DNA of 37,794 bases from Martensiomyces pterosporus (GCA_025201845.1 MU604039.1:1-37794); one strand, 5' to 3'; counted from the stretch's first letter, positions 22,052 to 33,560 are shown. The notes: generated by a model from the sequence alone, not told the origin. Numbers and translations are program-made.

Positions 22052-24846
22052 ATGACCAGACCAGAGTCCAGCTCAAACGGACACGAGTATGACACAAACA
22101 CACACAGCGCACAGGACAGGGGCCCTTTTGATAACCACAGCAGCATGCAAGATATCTACAGTGGCAGCGGCGGTGGCGGTGGCCGAGGCACTGGTGGAAG
22201 CGAGCACAGCACAGCACACCAGCACACTACATCCCACCCCCAGGAAGGATATAGCGAAGATGATCCACTGCAGCATGGGCAGCACGACAGCATGCTACGG
22301 AGTAGAATCCCTGATGCACGGCAAGCCGCCATCCATCCACAGCAGCAGCATGTCTCTTCATACTTCCAGCCGCCCAGAGAAGTCGCGCCCTCGCTTGGAG
22401 GGATGGCGGCGGGAACCAGGCCCCTAGAGACGCGAGTGCCGGGTACCTCTACGCTGGAGATCATACATGGTGCGTCTCGGCTGGATCCACGCTCTCTTCC
22501 GCCTCCGGATGAGTTCATCTCCCAAATCAACCCCCAATTGCGGTAAGTCTGTTTATTTTTTTCCCACCAGCCCCCTATTTTGGTGCAGATTGATGCTGAT
22601 GATGTACACCACTAGACCAGTCGACAATCTGCAATCTGCAGTCGGCACCCGGTTCCCACGTACACACTCCCGCATCGCCTGGACGAGCTTCCTCTTCCAC
22701 ACATGTTTCCCGCTGCTGCTGCACCTCTATCGAATCCCATTTGCTTGCCACAGCCGCCACCCGCGCCGCGGCGAGAAGCTTTGCTCAAGTCTTCCACTTC
22801 TGGTGCAGCAGCATTGCTCCAGAAATAGCGAGTACCAATCGCTTGGCCTCCTACCGCCAATGGCTTCTGCAACTGGGCAAGGATCGGTGAAACATGCCTG
22901 AGTGGCCACTGATAAAGTGGGGTTTTTTTTTGAGCAATGTGTGGTACAAGGAAGGTGCGTGGAAGCACGTATGTGCCTGGCTGTCTGTTTGGCAGACCAA
23001 ATGGTGCAGAGATATTTATATCCCTTACTGTGGTTAAATTGCGGGTGCGAGTGCTGCCTTGTCGCCGCCAAATTGGCGTCCTCTCGAAACTGCGCACTTT
23101 TCCACATCCAATGTGCATCCCCAATGCCAGCCCTGCTAAGCTCTGTGCGCTGTGGCAGCCAGGCAGCCTTAGTGCCTATTAGCCTCCGCTTTCTTTCGCT
23201 TTCACAAGGCACACAAAGCAGTGCCCACTAGAACACTGGCATCTGCACTGCTGGCCGCCCGCTTTCATCCCAAAAGCGTAGAGGAAAATAATCCTCTGCG
23301 TTTCTCATCCTGCGTTTTTCAAGTGAAAAATGCCAAATTTGGGGGGCAGCGGAGAAGCCGCTCTGGGAAAGGAAGGCAAAGGGGTACGAAAAAAGAAAGC
23401 AATGCAGACCTTGCACTGCTTGCAAGAGTCAGCAGCTCACCACTATCCAAAGCGTGGAACTGGTGCAGTACACATCTCCACACCCCATTTCCTGCAGTCT
23501 GCCACCGCTCCTTTACTGGCCAAGGACAGGAATTCGATTGCTGATTCTCCGCCACTGTTGCTTCAACGTCTACAAACCACCGCGGAAAGGGGAAATGCTC
23601 GGCGCAGAAGCCACTAATATGACGCTTCTGCTACGTAATGTGTTGTGCTGTAGGGCGTTTAAAATGCTCATTGTGCAACAGCCTATTCGAGCGCGGATGT
23701 GCGGTTCGTCGGACAAGGACTGGAGACCAGTCTCGCCTCCGCCCGTTCTGAAGCTTGTTCTGTACGACCATGATGGCAACCCTGTAATAGAGTAAGTCGT
23801 CTCGCTCAGGCTATTCTTATCCTCGGCGTTGCTGTAGGAAAGCGCGTCTCTGTTTGCTGCATGTGCGCTAAAGATGGCGGTGGCAATAGGTGCTATTTTT
23901 GCCGCCGCCGCCGCCGAGTCACGGCATGCCTTCCCTCAGTGCGCAATCAAGCATGGCAGCTACGCCCATCTAAACGAGGCAGGGGATTCTCAGCATCAAA
24001 ACACCTTTATTTATAGCAACTCGTTCATGCAGTATTTGGTAATCCACACAACTCTGTGGAAGGACGATCAAGAGGAAGAGCTGACCGTCGTCGAGCTCCC
24101 TCACAACACAAACAGCAAACGGATTTCCGCGGCAGCAAAGAGCCGCAAGCGCGGAGTAACGCAGTTTGGCTTCAAGGCAATAGAGCCTGGCCTGGAGCTC
24201 GAAAACAACCTTCTAGGCGACTACACCGCGTCAAGCTCTATCGTTGAGGACGAGACAGGGGAGCGTGGCTGCTTCTTTGTCTTCCCCAACCTCTCAATCC
24301 GGCTGGAGGGCCGCTATCGGTTCCGCTTCTCGCTCATCAAGCTGCCAAGGTAAGTTGCGGTCGAGCAAGGGAAAGGAAGGCGTGGCCAAACCCCGCCATC
24401 TCCACCCCAGGCTGGCTTCGCACGCTCTGCTGGTTTCTGAAATATCGAGTTGCACAGCACGCTAATCGCCTTTCCATATATGGATGCCGTACATATGGTA
24501 TATACTGCCATACGCGGCATGTATTTCTGCTCTTTCCTGGGCACTGGCAATCTTGTTTTGTAGCATGGGCGACTACGAGCAGCCAATGATGCCCAAATGC
24601 ATTTCGCACATATTCTCGGACCCGTTCGATGTATACTCCATAAAGACATTCCCGGGGATGATAGGTAAATACCGCATGCGCCTCCAACACTGCACAGGCT
24701 GGTGCCGGCATAGCCGCGTATCCACTCTTTCTAACCCCGTGCCGACCTCTTCCTTTGTGAGCGTCTTAGAGTCCACGGCGCTGTCGAGAGCACTCGCACA
24801 GCAGGGCCTCAAGATCCCCATCCGGAACACGCAGGACAACAGCTGA
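22052..24846 (+). CDS. Velvet-domain regulatory protein (VosA/VelB-type), five exons
   Basis: Rebuilt exons: 22052-22542, 23654-23791, 24017-24349, 24564-24664 and 24770-24846. They total 1140 nt (379 residues plus TGA). Donors are GTAAGT, GTAAGT, GTAAGT and GTAAAT; all acceptors end TAG. Exon 1 encodes about 163 disordered residues rich in Gly, Ser, His and Gln. Exons 2-5 encode the velvet domain: VQQPIRARMCGSSDKDWRP then SPPPVLKL, matching the family's QQP-x-RAR-x-CG-x-x-DKD-RRP-x-x-PPP; YLVIHTTLW; FFVFPNLSIRLEGRYRFRFS; and the closing VYSIKTFPGM then ESTALSRALAQQGLKIPIR. Velvet proteins are NF-kB-like fold, fungus-specific transcription factors that form hetero- or homodimers linking development, sporulation and secondary metabolism. 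Which subgroup (VosA, VelB or VelC) needs a tree. The 1111-nt first intron is unusually long for this window. Confidence 0.92.
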
Positions 24847-25218
24847 GCCGCGCCGTCCGACCGCCCGCTAAAAACACAAAAACCAAGACTTGCCGCCATT
24901 TCCTGATAATATTTATTCGCATATGCAGCTTCTCTAGCTCCGTATCAACGCCAATTCTGCACCCAAGTCCATGCACACACAACCGCATTTCTCCCCTTAC
25001 TCTCTATTTCTCCTCGCTAAGATATTCATTTCTCATTCCCAGCTTTTTGAGAGCGCGCGGCCAGCAACACACACACAAAAAAAAACGCTCTTCTTGCCTC
25101 CCATTCACGCATTCATGCTGCACCTCACCAAGCTCTTCTCAATACATGTCTGGGCCGAGAGCACACTGGTTCCATGTAGCAGTTGGGAAAGTAGCAGATA
25201 TATCAATGGGAAGAAAAA
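24847..25218. other. Convergent 3' region between the velvet gene and POL1
   Basis: 372 bp holding both 3' untranslated ends. AT-rich motifs such as AATATTTATT near 24908 could serve polyadenylation. CA/A-rich tracts lie near 25066-25085. No gene is seen. Confidence 0.5.
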
Positions 25219-28200
25219 TTAGATCCTGCAGAATGAAAATAGCGAGGACAGGTCAACAAACCTGCGTGCAGACACAGACAGATAGCTGTCCACAACCTTG
25301 GACAGCCTCGTGATGTGCTCTGCATTGCGGTCGCGCCAGATGCGCACTTCGGCAGCTGTGGTTTCGAGGCGAGTAGCTGATCTTTCCACACTCAGCAGCG
25401 CGCTAAAGTACTGCAGCTGGTGGTAGAGCATTTTGTCCGAGTACACCTCATACATTCTGCCCGAGCAGTGCAGCCTTTGGCAGCGAGATCCGGCCACCGA
25501 CAGCACCCGCGACTGGAGGCCGCATGCGGGCTCATCGCACTGCATGGTGAATGCGTAGTACTCGCGGATATGGCAGCGGATCTGCATGGCTAGCTGCGTG
25601 GCTAGTGATGCAGCGCTAGGCAGGTGTTTGCAGTGGGTGCACACCAGTCCCGACTCCAACGCCTTGTGCGCCGATTGCTGCTGCTGCTGCTGCTGCTGGC
25701 CGATAGCTGGGGGCTGGCGACGCGCAATTCCGCTTACTTCGTAGCGCTGCTTGCATGACTGGCAGGTGGCCTCGAATGGCTTGGCAAACTTGAAGCGCTC
25801 GGCATCGGATATCTGTGAATCCAGGGTACGCAGCGCATCGGGGTCATTGAGCGCACCGGACGACGACGAGTGCACAGAGCTGCGGAACTTGCTTGGATCA
25901 AGGCCCAAGTGCTGTGCGAGTGTCGGCATATCAGTGCCCTGGAGCGGCTCAAGAAGACGCGCGCATGGCGGAAGCACCTGCTGGTTCAGGTACCATTCGG
26001 CATCTGGGTACAGCTGACCGGCAGACTCCTTGATCTCGTCTGGATGGCGCGCACGCTCAGCATACGATCCGCTGCCTGGTGCTGGTGCTGCTCCTGCTTG
26101 TGCGTCGCCGGGACTGCCGCCAAGTCCCGGGCACTTGGGGTCGCAGATGATGTAGGGGATAGTGTCGCCAGACCGCACAGCCACGCCCTTCTCGCGCAGC
26201 CGCAGGGCAACGAGGACATGTGGCTGGCTCTTCTTGTCCGGGTAGTTCTCTGGCGGCTTGGTCAGGCCCTTGTGGATGGTGTACTTGTCAACGGGCACCT
26301 GCTTGCCCCTGACCGCGTTGCCGACTTTGCCCATGTGCTCATGGATGCGCGCAATCACAGCACCCTCGTCATGCTCCTCCTCTCCTGGCTGCTGCTCAGT
26401 GGGCGAAGGCTGGGGTGCATCGGCGAACAGCTGCTTCAGCACATAGTCGGACACGTCGTGGGAGAGACCGCACCAGTCACGGCGGACCAAGTCCAGGCCC
26501 TTCGTCTCCAGCTTCGTGGCATACGTCAGCGCGCCCTTGATGTGCTTCTCCGGGCTGACAATCTGCAGCGCTGCGTACTTCTTTTTCTTCAGCAGCAGCA
26601 GCCTCTTAAACACGCCGTCGATATCCAGCTCCAGCAGCCTGTACCTGTCATTGACGCGGCGCTTGAACTGCGCGCCCATCTCATACACGTCGGCAAGCGA
26701 TTCTGTGCGTGTGGCGATCATGATCGAGTCCGTGTCGCCGTAAATGACCTCCAGCCCCTCCGAAAGAGCCAAATCGCGGGTTGCCTGGAGGATCTCGCGA
26801 CCACGGGACGTAATGAGCATGGCCAGCGGCTTGGCGTAGAACCTCGAATGGGTGAACCCCAAGCAGCCGTACATCGAGTTGGCCGTCAGCTTGAGCGCCC
26901 TTTGCCTGACGTCCAGCTGCTCTGTCTCCTCGTGGCTCAAGTTGGGCTGCTTCAAGAGCTGCTTCACCTGGCGTCTTCTGTCGACCAGTGTCTTCAAGAG
27001 GCGCGGAAGAATGCCGGGAGGGAGATCGGGCGACGGCATGTCGGGGGTTTCGTCAGGGTTGGGCGGGCGGTTGACGGTGGTGAAGCAGATGTTGAACTCC
27101 TGGATAATGGACGGGTACAGGGAGTTGAAGTCAAGGAGGAGCACGAAGCGGTCGTAAAACCCGCGCTTGGGCTCAAGGACAAGGCCGCCGAGATAGGCCG
27201 GCTTGCGTCTCCCGCCCTTGCCCGCCGGCCCCGATGCTGGTCCAGCGGCAGCCAGGCCATCCTCGCCGTCGCCATCGTCATCTCCGGCAGCAGCACCATC
27301 GGCAGCCAGGTGGTCGATGGCCTCCGCCATTTCAGCCCGCAGATCAGCGGCTGCAGCAGCACCCTTTTGCTTGCCCCCAGCGGGCTGCTGCGGACGTGCA
27401 CCGCCAAAGAACTTGTCGGGGCGGACAAACTTGTTGCGGTGGAACTCATGAAGAAGCAGAAACTCGTTGCGCTCGGCGCGGGCGCCCATCAGCGTGCGTG
27501 ACCACAGGTTTCCTGCCAGGTTTGTCAGCTGCTTGGTCAGCGGCAGCGCCTGCAGGTGGATCATCAGCGACGCCGCCAGGAATGCGTCGAACGCCGTGTG
27601 GCGGATAAAGTGGATCAGAGTCTTGGATGCCGTAAAGTGCTCCGGGATGCGCTCAAACGGTATCTCCTCTCTTCTAATTTGCAGCTCCTGCGAAGCCAGG
27701 TTTGAAAGCGAGTATGATTTCGAGCGGATCAGGTCCTTGCTCGTCATGTACGTGTCGCAGACAACACGGCCGGCAACAACCTGCCGCTCGCTGAATGTGC
27801 TCTCTCCCATGCCGCCCGCACCTGCCTGGAGTTTGGGCCACTGCGTGCGCCTTAGTCTGCCGAGCTTGGACCACCCGTCGCTACGCAGGGCGCGCATGCG
27901 GTGGAGGAGGACATCGAGGTCGAAGCCGTAGAAGTTGTGCGACACCAGGATGTCCGGGTCGACGCGGTGCAGGAGAGCCGTGAAGAAGTTCAGCAGCGCG
28001 CCCTCGGTTTTTGTCACTTCGATCGGAAGCCCGCGCTTGCTTTGTGCCTGCGCCAGGCGCGGGAAGTCAGCCGGCAATGGGAAGCCCGTGAGCTGCCTGA
28101 CCACCGTGTGCTGCTCGGCCACGCGCTTGGCGGCTGGCGTCGGGTCGTCGAGCGAGACGTTGCGGTGGACCAGCATGCTAATGGCCACAACCTCGTTTGT

Positions 28201-30108
28201 GTTTTCCTTGTGGTTCATCACTGTCTTCAGGCTCAGGGTCATGGTAGTCAGCGGTGGGACGCGGGCCAGGCTGCTCCGGGCCACACAATCGTCGTCCATC
28301 ACGCTGACGTTTTTGGGATCGTCGACCTCAAACTCCATGCGGCACCACGAGAGTCTGTTGTAGGCATCGACGAGCTTCGCGCCCGCAATGGTCAGCCAGC
28401 ACGGGCCCATCATGCGTCGCTTGAGGAGGAAGAGCTCGAGGGCCGAGTATGTGGTTCCAAAGGCCATCTCCAGCGTCCTGCCGCTAAGATCTGCCGGCAG
28501 CGCAGGCTGGTCAAACCCGTAAACGACCTTCAGGTACTCTGCGGCGGTGGGCACGGCAGTGAGCTCGAATGCATATTTGCGCTCAACAGGCTTGCAGGCA
28601 AACGAGCGGATTCCATGCTTCAGGGCCATGGACTCGAATTCGCGGTGCACTTCCAGTGCCGGGAACCGCTCACCAGTCGAGGCGTCGATGCGCGGAAGGA
28701 GGAACACGTTGCGCTCGAGCCCCGATACCTTGACACAGCAGCTCTGGTACGTAGCCGATGGAGACTTGGGGTTGGAGGGCACTTTGCCGAATAGGTAGAT
28801 GTTGCCGCCCTTCTCCATCGCATCGATCCAGTAGATCTGCAGAGCGTCTCCGGTGGACATGGCGGTGGCGGCGGCGGCGCCATCGTCCTGGGACGACGGT
28901 CCGGTGTTGGACACGCCGCTGTGCTGTTTGGTGAGCTGTGGGCTCATTGCCATTTCCATCTGGACGTCCATCCAGCTCTGTCCCTGGGGCTCTGACTCTT
29001 CGGCATACAGGGGCTGGGTGTCTGTTTTCTGGCTGGCAGCATCTTCCTGAGCCAAAGATGCCATTTCGTCTGACTCAAACTTCTCCATGTCATCTAGCAA
29101 CGAGTCGTCAATCGCGTCCAGCTCCGCCATGTTATCGCTGTCCGCGTCAATAATCGGCTTCACGTCTTCTTGAATCTCCTGCTTGTCTGCTGTCTGTGGC
29201 GAGGTAGAGTCGCGCTCGGCAGACGGTGATGGCTCCTGGCGCACTTTCTTTGCAGGCGGCGGACCGAATGGGTCAAGCGACGGGTCGGAGATATCCATGA
29301 CACCCACTGGCTTCGGCTTCGGCGTGCCAGCACTGCCGGCAAGAGAAAACGTCGGGCGCCCCACGCTGCTTGAGCCCTTTGCCGCCACTGCGCGTCTGCG
29401 GGCGCTGTACGAGTTGGCTGCATCGGGCGTGTAGGGCGACTGCCTGCGCTTGATGGACTTTACGGGCGTCACAGGCGTATCTGCCTCGAGGTCATTCATC
29501 AGTGAGGACATGAACTCCTCGTCATCCTGTGCCGCGCCCTTTTTGCCGGTGTGTGACTTCATCTGTGCGTTCTTGAACATCGTACTGATCTTCCTGTCCC
29601 TCTCCCCCGTATGTTGCTGCTTTGTGGGTGTTGGCTTCAAGGGGGCGGCGGGTCTGGTGCGCTTCTGCGTTTTGAGCCTCGCCTGCCGCGCCTTGGGTGC
29701 TGCATACTCGACCTCGCCTCCTATATCGTCAGTGCCGTCGTCTGCGTATCCTGCGCCATCGTCGTCAACGACAAAGTCGTCCGTGCGGCTGTTCGCTTGT
29801 ATCAGGCGCTGGTATTCGTCTTCGTCCACCTTCATGTACATGCCGTCGTCGTCGTCGTCGTCCTCATCGTCATCCTATTGATAGCATACAATGGAAATAC
29901 CGCGTATTTAGCAAGCCGGCGCTAGCGAAGCACGCAATTCTGCCTGGGAGAAGGGCGCGTTTGTGGATGGGCTTACGTTTAGGAGCGACATTGCTGATTC
30001 GCCGGTTGCGCGGAGACGACGCAGTTTGTCAAATTTGCTCTCGACCTGCTTCTTCCCCTTGTTCTTTTCGCTGCGTGTGCGCAGGCGGCTTGCAAGAGGG
30101 GAAGACAT
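25219..30108 (-). CDS. POL1: DNA polymerase alpha catalytic subunit (two exons)
   Basis: Replicative B-family polymerase that extends RNA primers within the Pol alpha-primase complex in the nucleus. Exon 1 is 29977-30108, the intron 29875-29976 (102 nt, donor GTAAGC, acceptor TAG) and exon 2 25219-29874, giving 1595 residues. Exon 1 supplies the conserved N-terminal helix (KFDKLRRLRATGE), which joins a poly-Asp tract and then YMKVDEDEYQRLI and DDFVVDDDGAGY, the DPOLA N-terminal signature; starting at the internal ATG at 29841 would drop it. Catalytic motifs are DFNSLYPSI (motif A, about residue 959), KLTANSMYGCLGF (motif B, about 1039) and YGDTDS (motif C, about 1089). The C-terminus carries paired Cys zinc/Fe-S-type sites (CQSC, CTHC, CDEPAC, CQRLHC). 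The exonuclease-like region has VSHNFYGFDLDVL without a full set of acidic catalytic residues, as in Pol alpha. A poly-Gln run lies near 25675-25700. Longer than yeast Pol1 (1468). Confidence 0.96.
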
Positions 30109-30391
30109 GATGTGCTGGCGGCAAAAGCAGAAGGCTAGAGATATTTCCTTGGATAAGCCGTGTTGCGGGAACAGAATAGAGAGTATAGCAGCGGGCGAGA
30201 AGTAGCAAGCAGAAGGAAAAAAGTGCGATGAATGCCAGCCATGCAAAATAATAATAATTATAACAACAACGGGGGCTGATCAGGCTCAGGAACGCGCTGT
30301 CGTCGCGTCATCCTGATGCTGCTGCCCATCCCCAAAGCCAATCAGAAACGCGAAAAGCGGTATGTTCATAAAAACGACAACAACGCGAAAA
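30109..30391 (-). promoter_or_regulatory. Compact POL1 promoter with two CGCGAAA (SCB/MBF-type) elements
   Basis: 283 bp between the stop codon of the upstream gene and the POL1 ATG. AACGCGAAAA occurs exactly twice, at 30347-30356 and 30382-30391, 35 bp apart. It matches the CRCGAAA Swi4/SBF box and overlaps the ACGCG core of the MBF box. In budding yeast POL1 is a G1/S gene controlled by such sites. The second copy abuts the neighbouring gene's stop codon. Confidence 0.6.
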
Positions 30392-32368
30392 CTATCCCCT
30401 CCCAAGCGACAGCTTCGGCCACGCGCTCTTGCACAGATAGTGCGCCAGCTCTGCAGCAAACCACCCCACAGCCAGCTCCGAGAGCAGCGTGGACCCGAAC
30501 CCAGCAAACAGCGACGACAAGCCCAAAGGCGAGCGATACACAGCCATCAGACAGCTGAAGAACCCAGTGTATCCGGCATTGGTAAGCCCCGCTTCGTCTG
30601 CCATCAGCCTAATAAGAACCGAGTCCACCGGATAGAACGCCAGCTTGGCGACCAGCTCTCCCAATATCATGCTTACAGCGCGCGTGTACACGAGGAAATC
30701 GCCCTGTGCGAGCACCAGGCGATCGGCCAGCTCGCTCGAATTGGGCGACGGCGGCAGCGGCAGTGATAGTGGAGGGCTGGTATCTGGACCGCTGGCGGGG
30801 CCATTGGGGAGCTGGGCGTGGGCGGAGGGCAGGTGGTTCTCGATGTTTTCAAACACCACGTCGACCTCGCTCTCGTCGCTGCCATTCAAATTCGCGCTAT
30901 CGCCCCCGCTGGCTAGGCCTGCCTCCTCCACAGCGCCAAACTCGTCGGGTATGGCTGGCTCGTTTGCAGGAATCCCAACGACGCCGCCTCTCCTATGAGC
31001 ATTGCGCGCCCGCCGCGGATTGCGCCTACGGGTGCCAACTGCGCCCTGACCGTCGAGTCCAGCAGTGCTGCCGCGGGGCGTTACGCCAGCACTCGGGAAG
31101 AAGTCCGACAGCGTCGGGCTAAACAGTCCATTGCCAGTGGGCAATATGGGCGAGGCCCTGAATGCAGGCAGCCCGATCTTTGCAAGGGCATCGCCCACCA
31201 CGCGTCTAGCAGCCCTGCTGATTCCAGCAACAGATGAGTACACCGATACCATCTTGCGGGAGGTAAACACGCCCGTAAGGTAAAACGACACAATGCCCTG
31301 TGCTATATTGCCCACAACATCGCGCAGATACACGCACAGTACGGCGCCTCTTGGCCCTCTCCACAGCAAGCGATCTCTCATCCACGCCAGGCCAGGCCAT
31401 AATGCGGACGACGTCGTCGGGTACTTTGTCTGTCTTCCTACGAGATCCCCGGCCAGCAATCGGGCAACCACGGATTGGCGGAATAGACCGTAGAAGAGCG
31501 AGTATATGCAGTAGTGGGCTGCGACATTTGCAACCATCGTCTTTGGCGTCGTGGCTTCCGCAGGGAATATGGTGCTCACCACGGTGCCTACGACTCCCAG
31601 GTGATGGCCGTTGAACCACTGGTACAGCAGTCCCAATGGTGCGCCTCGACACAGTAGCCTCAGGCAATCGATACGCAGAGGAGATTGGGGTGGCTGCTTT
31701 TCCCTGCCTGTGAATTGCGTGTACATGGTCGCTGTTTGCAGTGGGTAGCGGACGAGCGAGATTAGGGTGCGGGTGACAAAGATTGCGTTGGACTTGGTCC
31801 ATAGTCCTCCCGGATTCCTCCGCCGCTGCTGAATCTGCCCTTGCTGCTGTTGATTCGAGCTGCTGTTTCGCCGCGTGTTTGTTGGGCTTGGCTGGTTCCT
31901 GCCTTCCGCTTCGAAGCTCGAGCCAAAGACGCCAAAGTGCCGGAAGACCCTGCGCTCGGCGTTCTCCAGTGCGCGCCTGCTGCTTGCTGCATCAAACTCT
32001 CTTGGAGAAGCTCTCCGCCGCCTAGCTCTTCTGTGGCCTGTGCTGACGTTTTCGCTGCTGCTGTTGCTATTAATGATCAACCCGCCGCCACTTGCTCCGT
32101 CCCGATCGCTGCTGCTGCTGCTGCTGTTATACTCGCAGCTGTCCTCTTCTTCTTGTTCGTCGACCACAATGCTACGGATGCTACTGCGCTGTCTTTCTAG
32201 CCGGCGTGTTGTTGTTGCTGCTGCTGCTGGGCCATGGCTTATTTGTCTGCGCTGGTGTGGCGGAGGTGGCTCTTCCTCCTCGGCAGAGTAGTCTGCTTCG
32301 GTTTCTTCTTGGCTGCCAAAAGCGTGCTGGGGCCCAAACACGGCATTTTGAAACACCGTGGTGACCAT
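30392..32368 (-). CDS. Ugo1/SLC25A46-like modified mitochondrial carrier
   Basis: A 658-residue frame. Residues 1 to about 190 are disordered: acidic (EEEEPPPP), poly-Ser and Arg-rich runs. Residues about 195-400 form a membrane region with carrier-like helices (TRTLISLVRYPLQTATMYTQF, then CLRLLCRGAPLGLLYQWF). A second Ser/Pro/acidic linker spans about 430-555. The C-terminal ~100 residues carry one carrier-type repeat: ELVAKLAFYPVDSVLIRL (P-x-D-x-x-x-x-R, a variant of the P-x-[DE]-x-x-[KR] signature), YTGFFSCLMAVYR and LFAGFGSTLLSE. Degenerate carrier motifs split by a long insert, with this Y-P-[VL]-[DE]-x-V-L-x-R-L signature, resemble outer-membrane SLC25A46/Ugo1 proteins of mitochondrial fusion and cristae organisation. 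A different divergent SLC25 member remains possible. A likely 5'-leader intron lies just upstream. Confidence 0.6.
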   Translation of the reverse strand: MVTTVFQNAVFGPQHAFGSQEETEADYSAEEEEPPPPHQRRQISHGPAAAATTTRRLERQRSSIRSIVVDEQEEEDSCEYNSSSSSSDRDGASGGGLIINSNSSSENVSTGHRRARRRRASPREFDAASSRRALENAERRVFRHFGVFGSSFEAEGRNQPSPTNTRRNSSSNQQQQGQIQQRRRNPGGLWTKSNAIFVTRTLISLVRYPLQTATMYTQFTGREKQPPQSPLRIDCLRLLCRGAPLGLLYQWFNGHHLGVVGTVVSTIFPAEATTPKTMVANVAAHYCIYSLFYGLFRQSVVARLLAGDLVGRQTKYPTTSSALWPGLAWMRDRLLWRGPRGAVLCVYLRDVVGNIAQGIVSFYLTGVFTSRKMVSVYSSVAGISRAARRVVGDALAKIGLPAFRASPILPTGNGLFSPTLSDFFPSAGVTPRGSTAGLDGQGAVGTRRRNPRRARNAHRRGGVVGIPANEPAIPDEFGAVEEAGLASGGDSANLNGSDESEVDVVFENIENHLPSAHAQLPNGPASGPDTSPPLSLPLPPSPNSSELADRLVLAQGDFLVYTRAVSMILGELVAKLAFYPVDSVLIRLMADEAGLTNAGYTGFFSCLMAVYRSPLGLSSLFAGFGSTLLSELAVGWFAAELAHYLCKSAWPKLSLGRG

Positions 32369-32377
32369 TTGGTGCGT

Positions 32378-32457
32378 CTGAAATGCCGAGGACTGAGCAA
32401 AAGAATACAGATAGTGTTTTGTGCTTGTGTCCGCAGCAGAAGCAGGGCTACTCTTAC
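32378..32457 (-). other. Probable 5'-leader intron of the Ugo1-like gene
   Basis: On the minus strand, GTAAGAG at 32457-32451 and a TTTCAG acceptor ending at 32378 delimit an 80-nt candidate intron. It ends nine bases before the ATG at 32368. The upstream exon is open in the same phase but shows no ATG nearby, so a non-coding first exon is more likely than an extended protein. Confidence 0.5.
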
Positions 32458-32589
32458 CCAGCGCAATATGCTGTGGTCACGCTGGAAAACAAGGCGAGGC
32501 GAGAGTGTGGAAAAATAGCTTTGGAGTGGAAAAGACTGGTGCCTGCTCACGAGCGCAGCGCCTCAGACACCTCTTTGCGGCTGCACAAG

Positions 32590-32590
<1 letters not shown>

Positions 32591-32633
<43 letters not shown>

Positions 32634-32670
32634 CAACAGAGCAGTATTGCTTTTATGCAGGCAGGCAGGC
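32591..32670. repeat. AGGC tetranucleotide microsatellite
   Basis: Eleven perfect AGGC units at 32591-32634 and three more at 32659-32670. It lies in the upstream region of the Ugo1-like gene and is probably length-variable between isolates. Confidence 0.95.
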
Positions 32671-33560
32671 AAAAATGCTGTACGCGCCCTAGTCATCTGA
32701 CCGCTCCCTCGTTGGGTAGCGATTGGCTGGGGGCGTGCGCTGAAAGCCTCGACAAAATGTTGGGGTGGGGGATTATAAAACAGCGCCAGCTGGCCCAGGG
32801 CTTTCTCAAAGGCCTTTTTCTCTTTTCTTCTTTTTTCCGCGTTTTTTCACTCTTGCAATTATTTCTATTATATAGCAAGAACAAGAAAAAATAAGCTTGG
32901 AGGAATTGGAAAGCCTAGCCAAACCCTGCTCCCCTGACGCCCCTCGCCTTCCTTAGTCTACGTGTATATTTGGGTTCGCTTGCTTGCTTGCTATATACCC
33001 CTGCAGTCAGGCGAAATAGCGCTGCTGTATAGCTCTGCTCGGGAGCCAAGGTTATCTTTTTACTAAGCGCCTTGCTCTCTTCTCCCCTCCGCCTGTCTCT
33101 CTAGCACTTGTACATAACATTACTATATTACCCGGCACCTGCCGCTGCCGTTGTATTGTGACGAGGACCCTCCCACCCAGCCTGCTCTCCTTTTTTATAC
33201 ACATATTCCCCATTGTTGTCGCCTTGCTCGCTTCTGCTAAACGCCCTCACTTCCAGCCGACATAGCAGCCTCCTGTGCCTCTGCGACAACAGCGTCCCGT
33301 CCCTTTTTGTAGCCTAGCTTTACAAGCACACCCCTATCTCCTTGAATCAACTGTCCATACATATTATACATCTCAGACCTCGTTCTTCCCGATAAGGACT
33401 ACCGCCCCTGGTATTGAAAAAGGGAGTGCCGACCTGCGAATAAGAAGGCCTTGAGTTTGCTCTCTTTTCCTCCCCAGAAAAGGTGCTTTAATTCACTTTG
33501 GCCTACCCCTCCCTCCACACACCAGCTGTACCAAAGACCCTCTCTATCGACGGCAAGAAG
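32671..33560. other. Upstream region of the MED19-like gene
   Basis: About 0.9 kb without a supportable gene. TATAAAA on the plus strand near 32775 is followed by a strongly T/C-rich stretch (32804-32870) and further AT-rich motifs (33110-33125, 33355-33370). The frame carrying the MED19-like start stays open back to about 33498 without an upstream ATG. Promoter and 5' leader are the most likely contents; a non-coding first exon is possible. Confidence 0.4.

Noticed and set aside
25870..27501. 543-codon plus-strand frame opposite POL1
   Set aside because: Antisense shadow of the polymerase domain, with no recognisable protein features.
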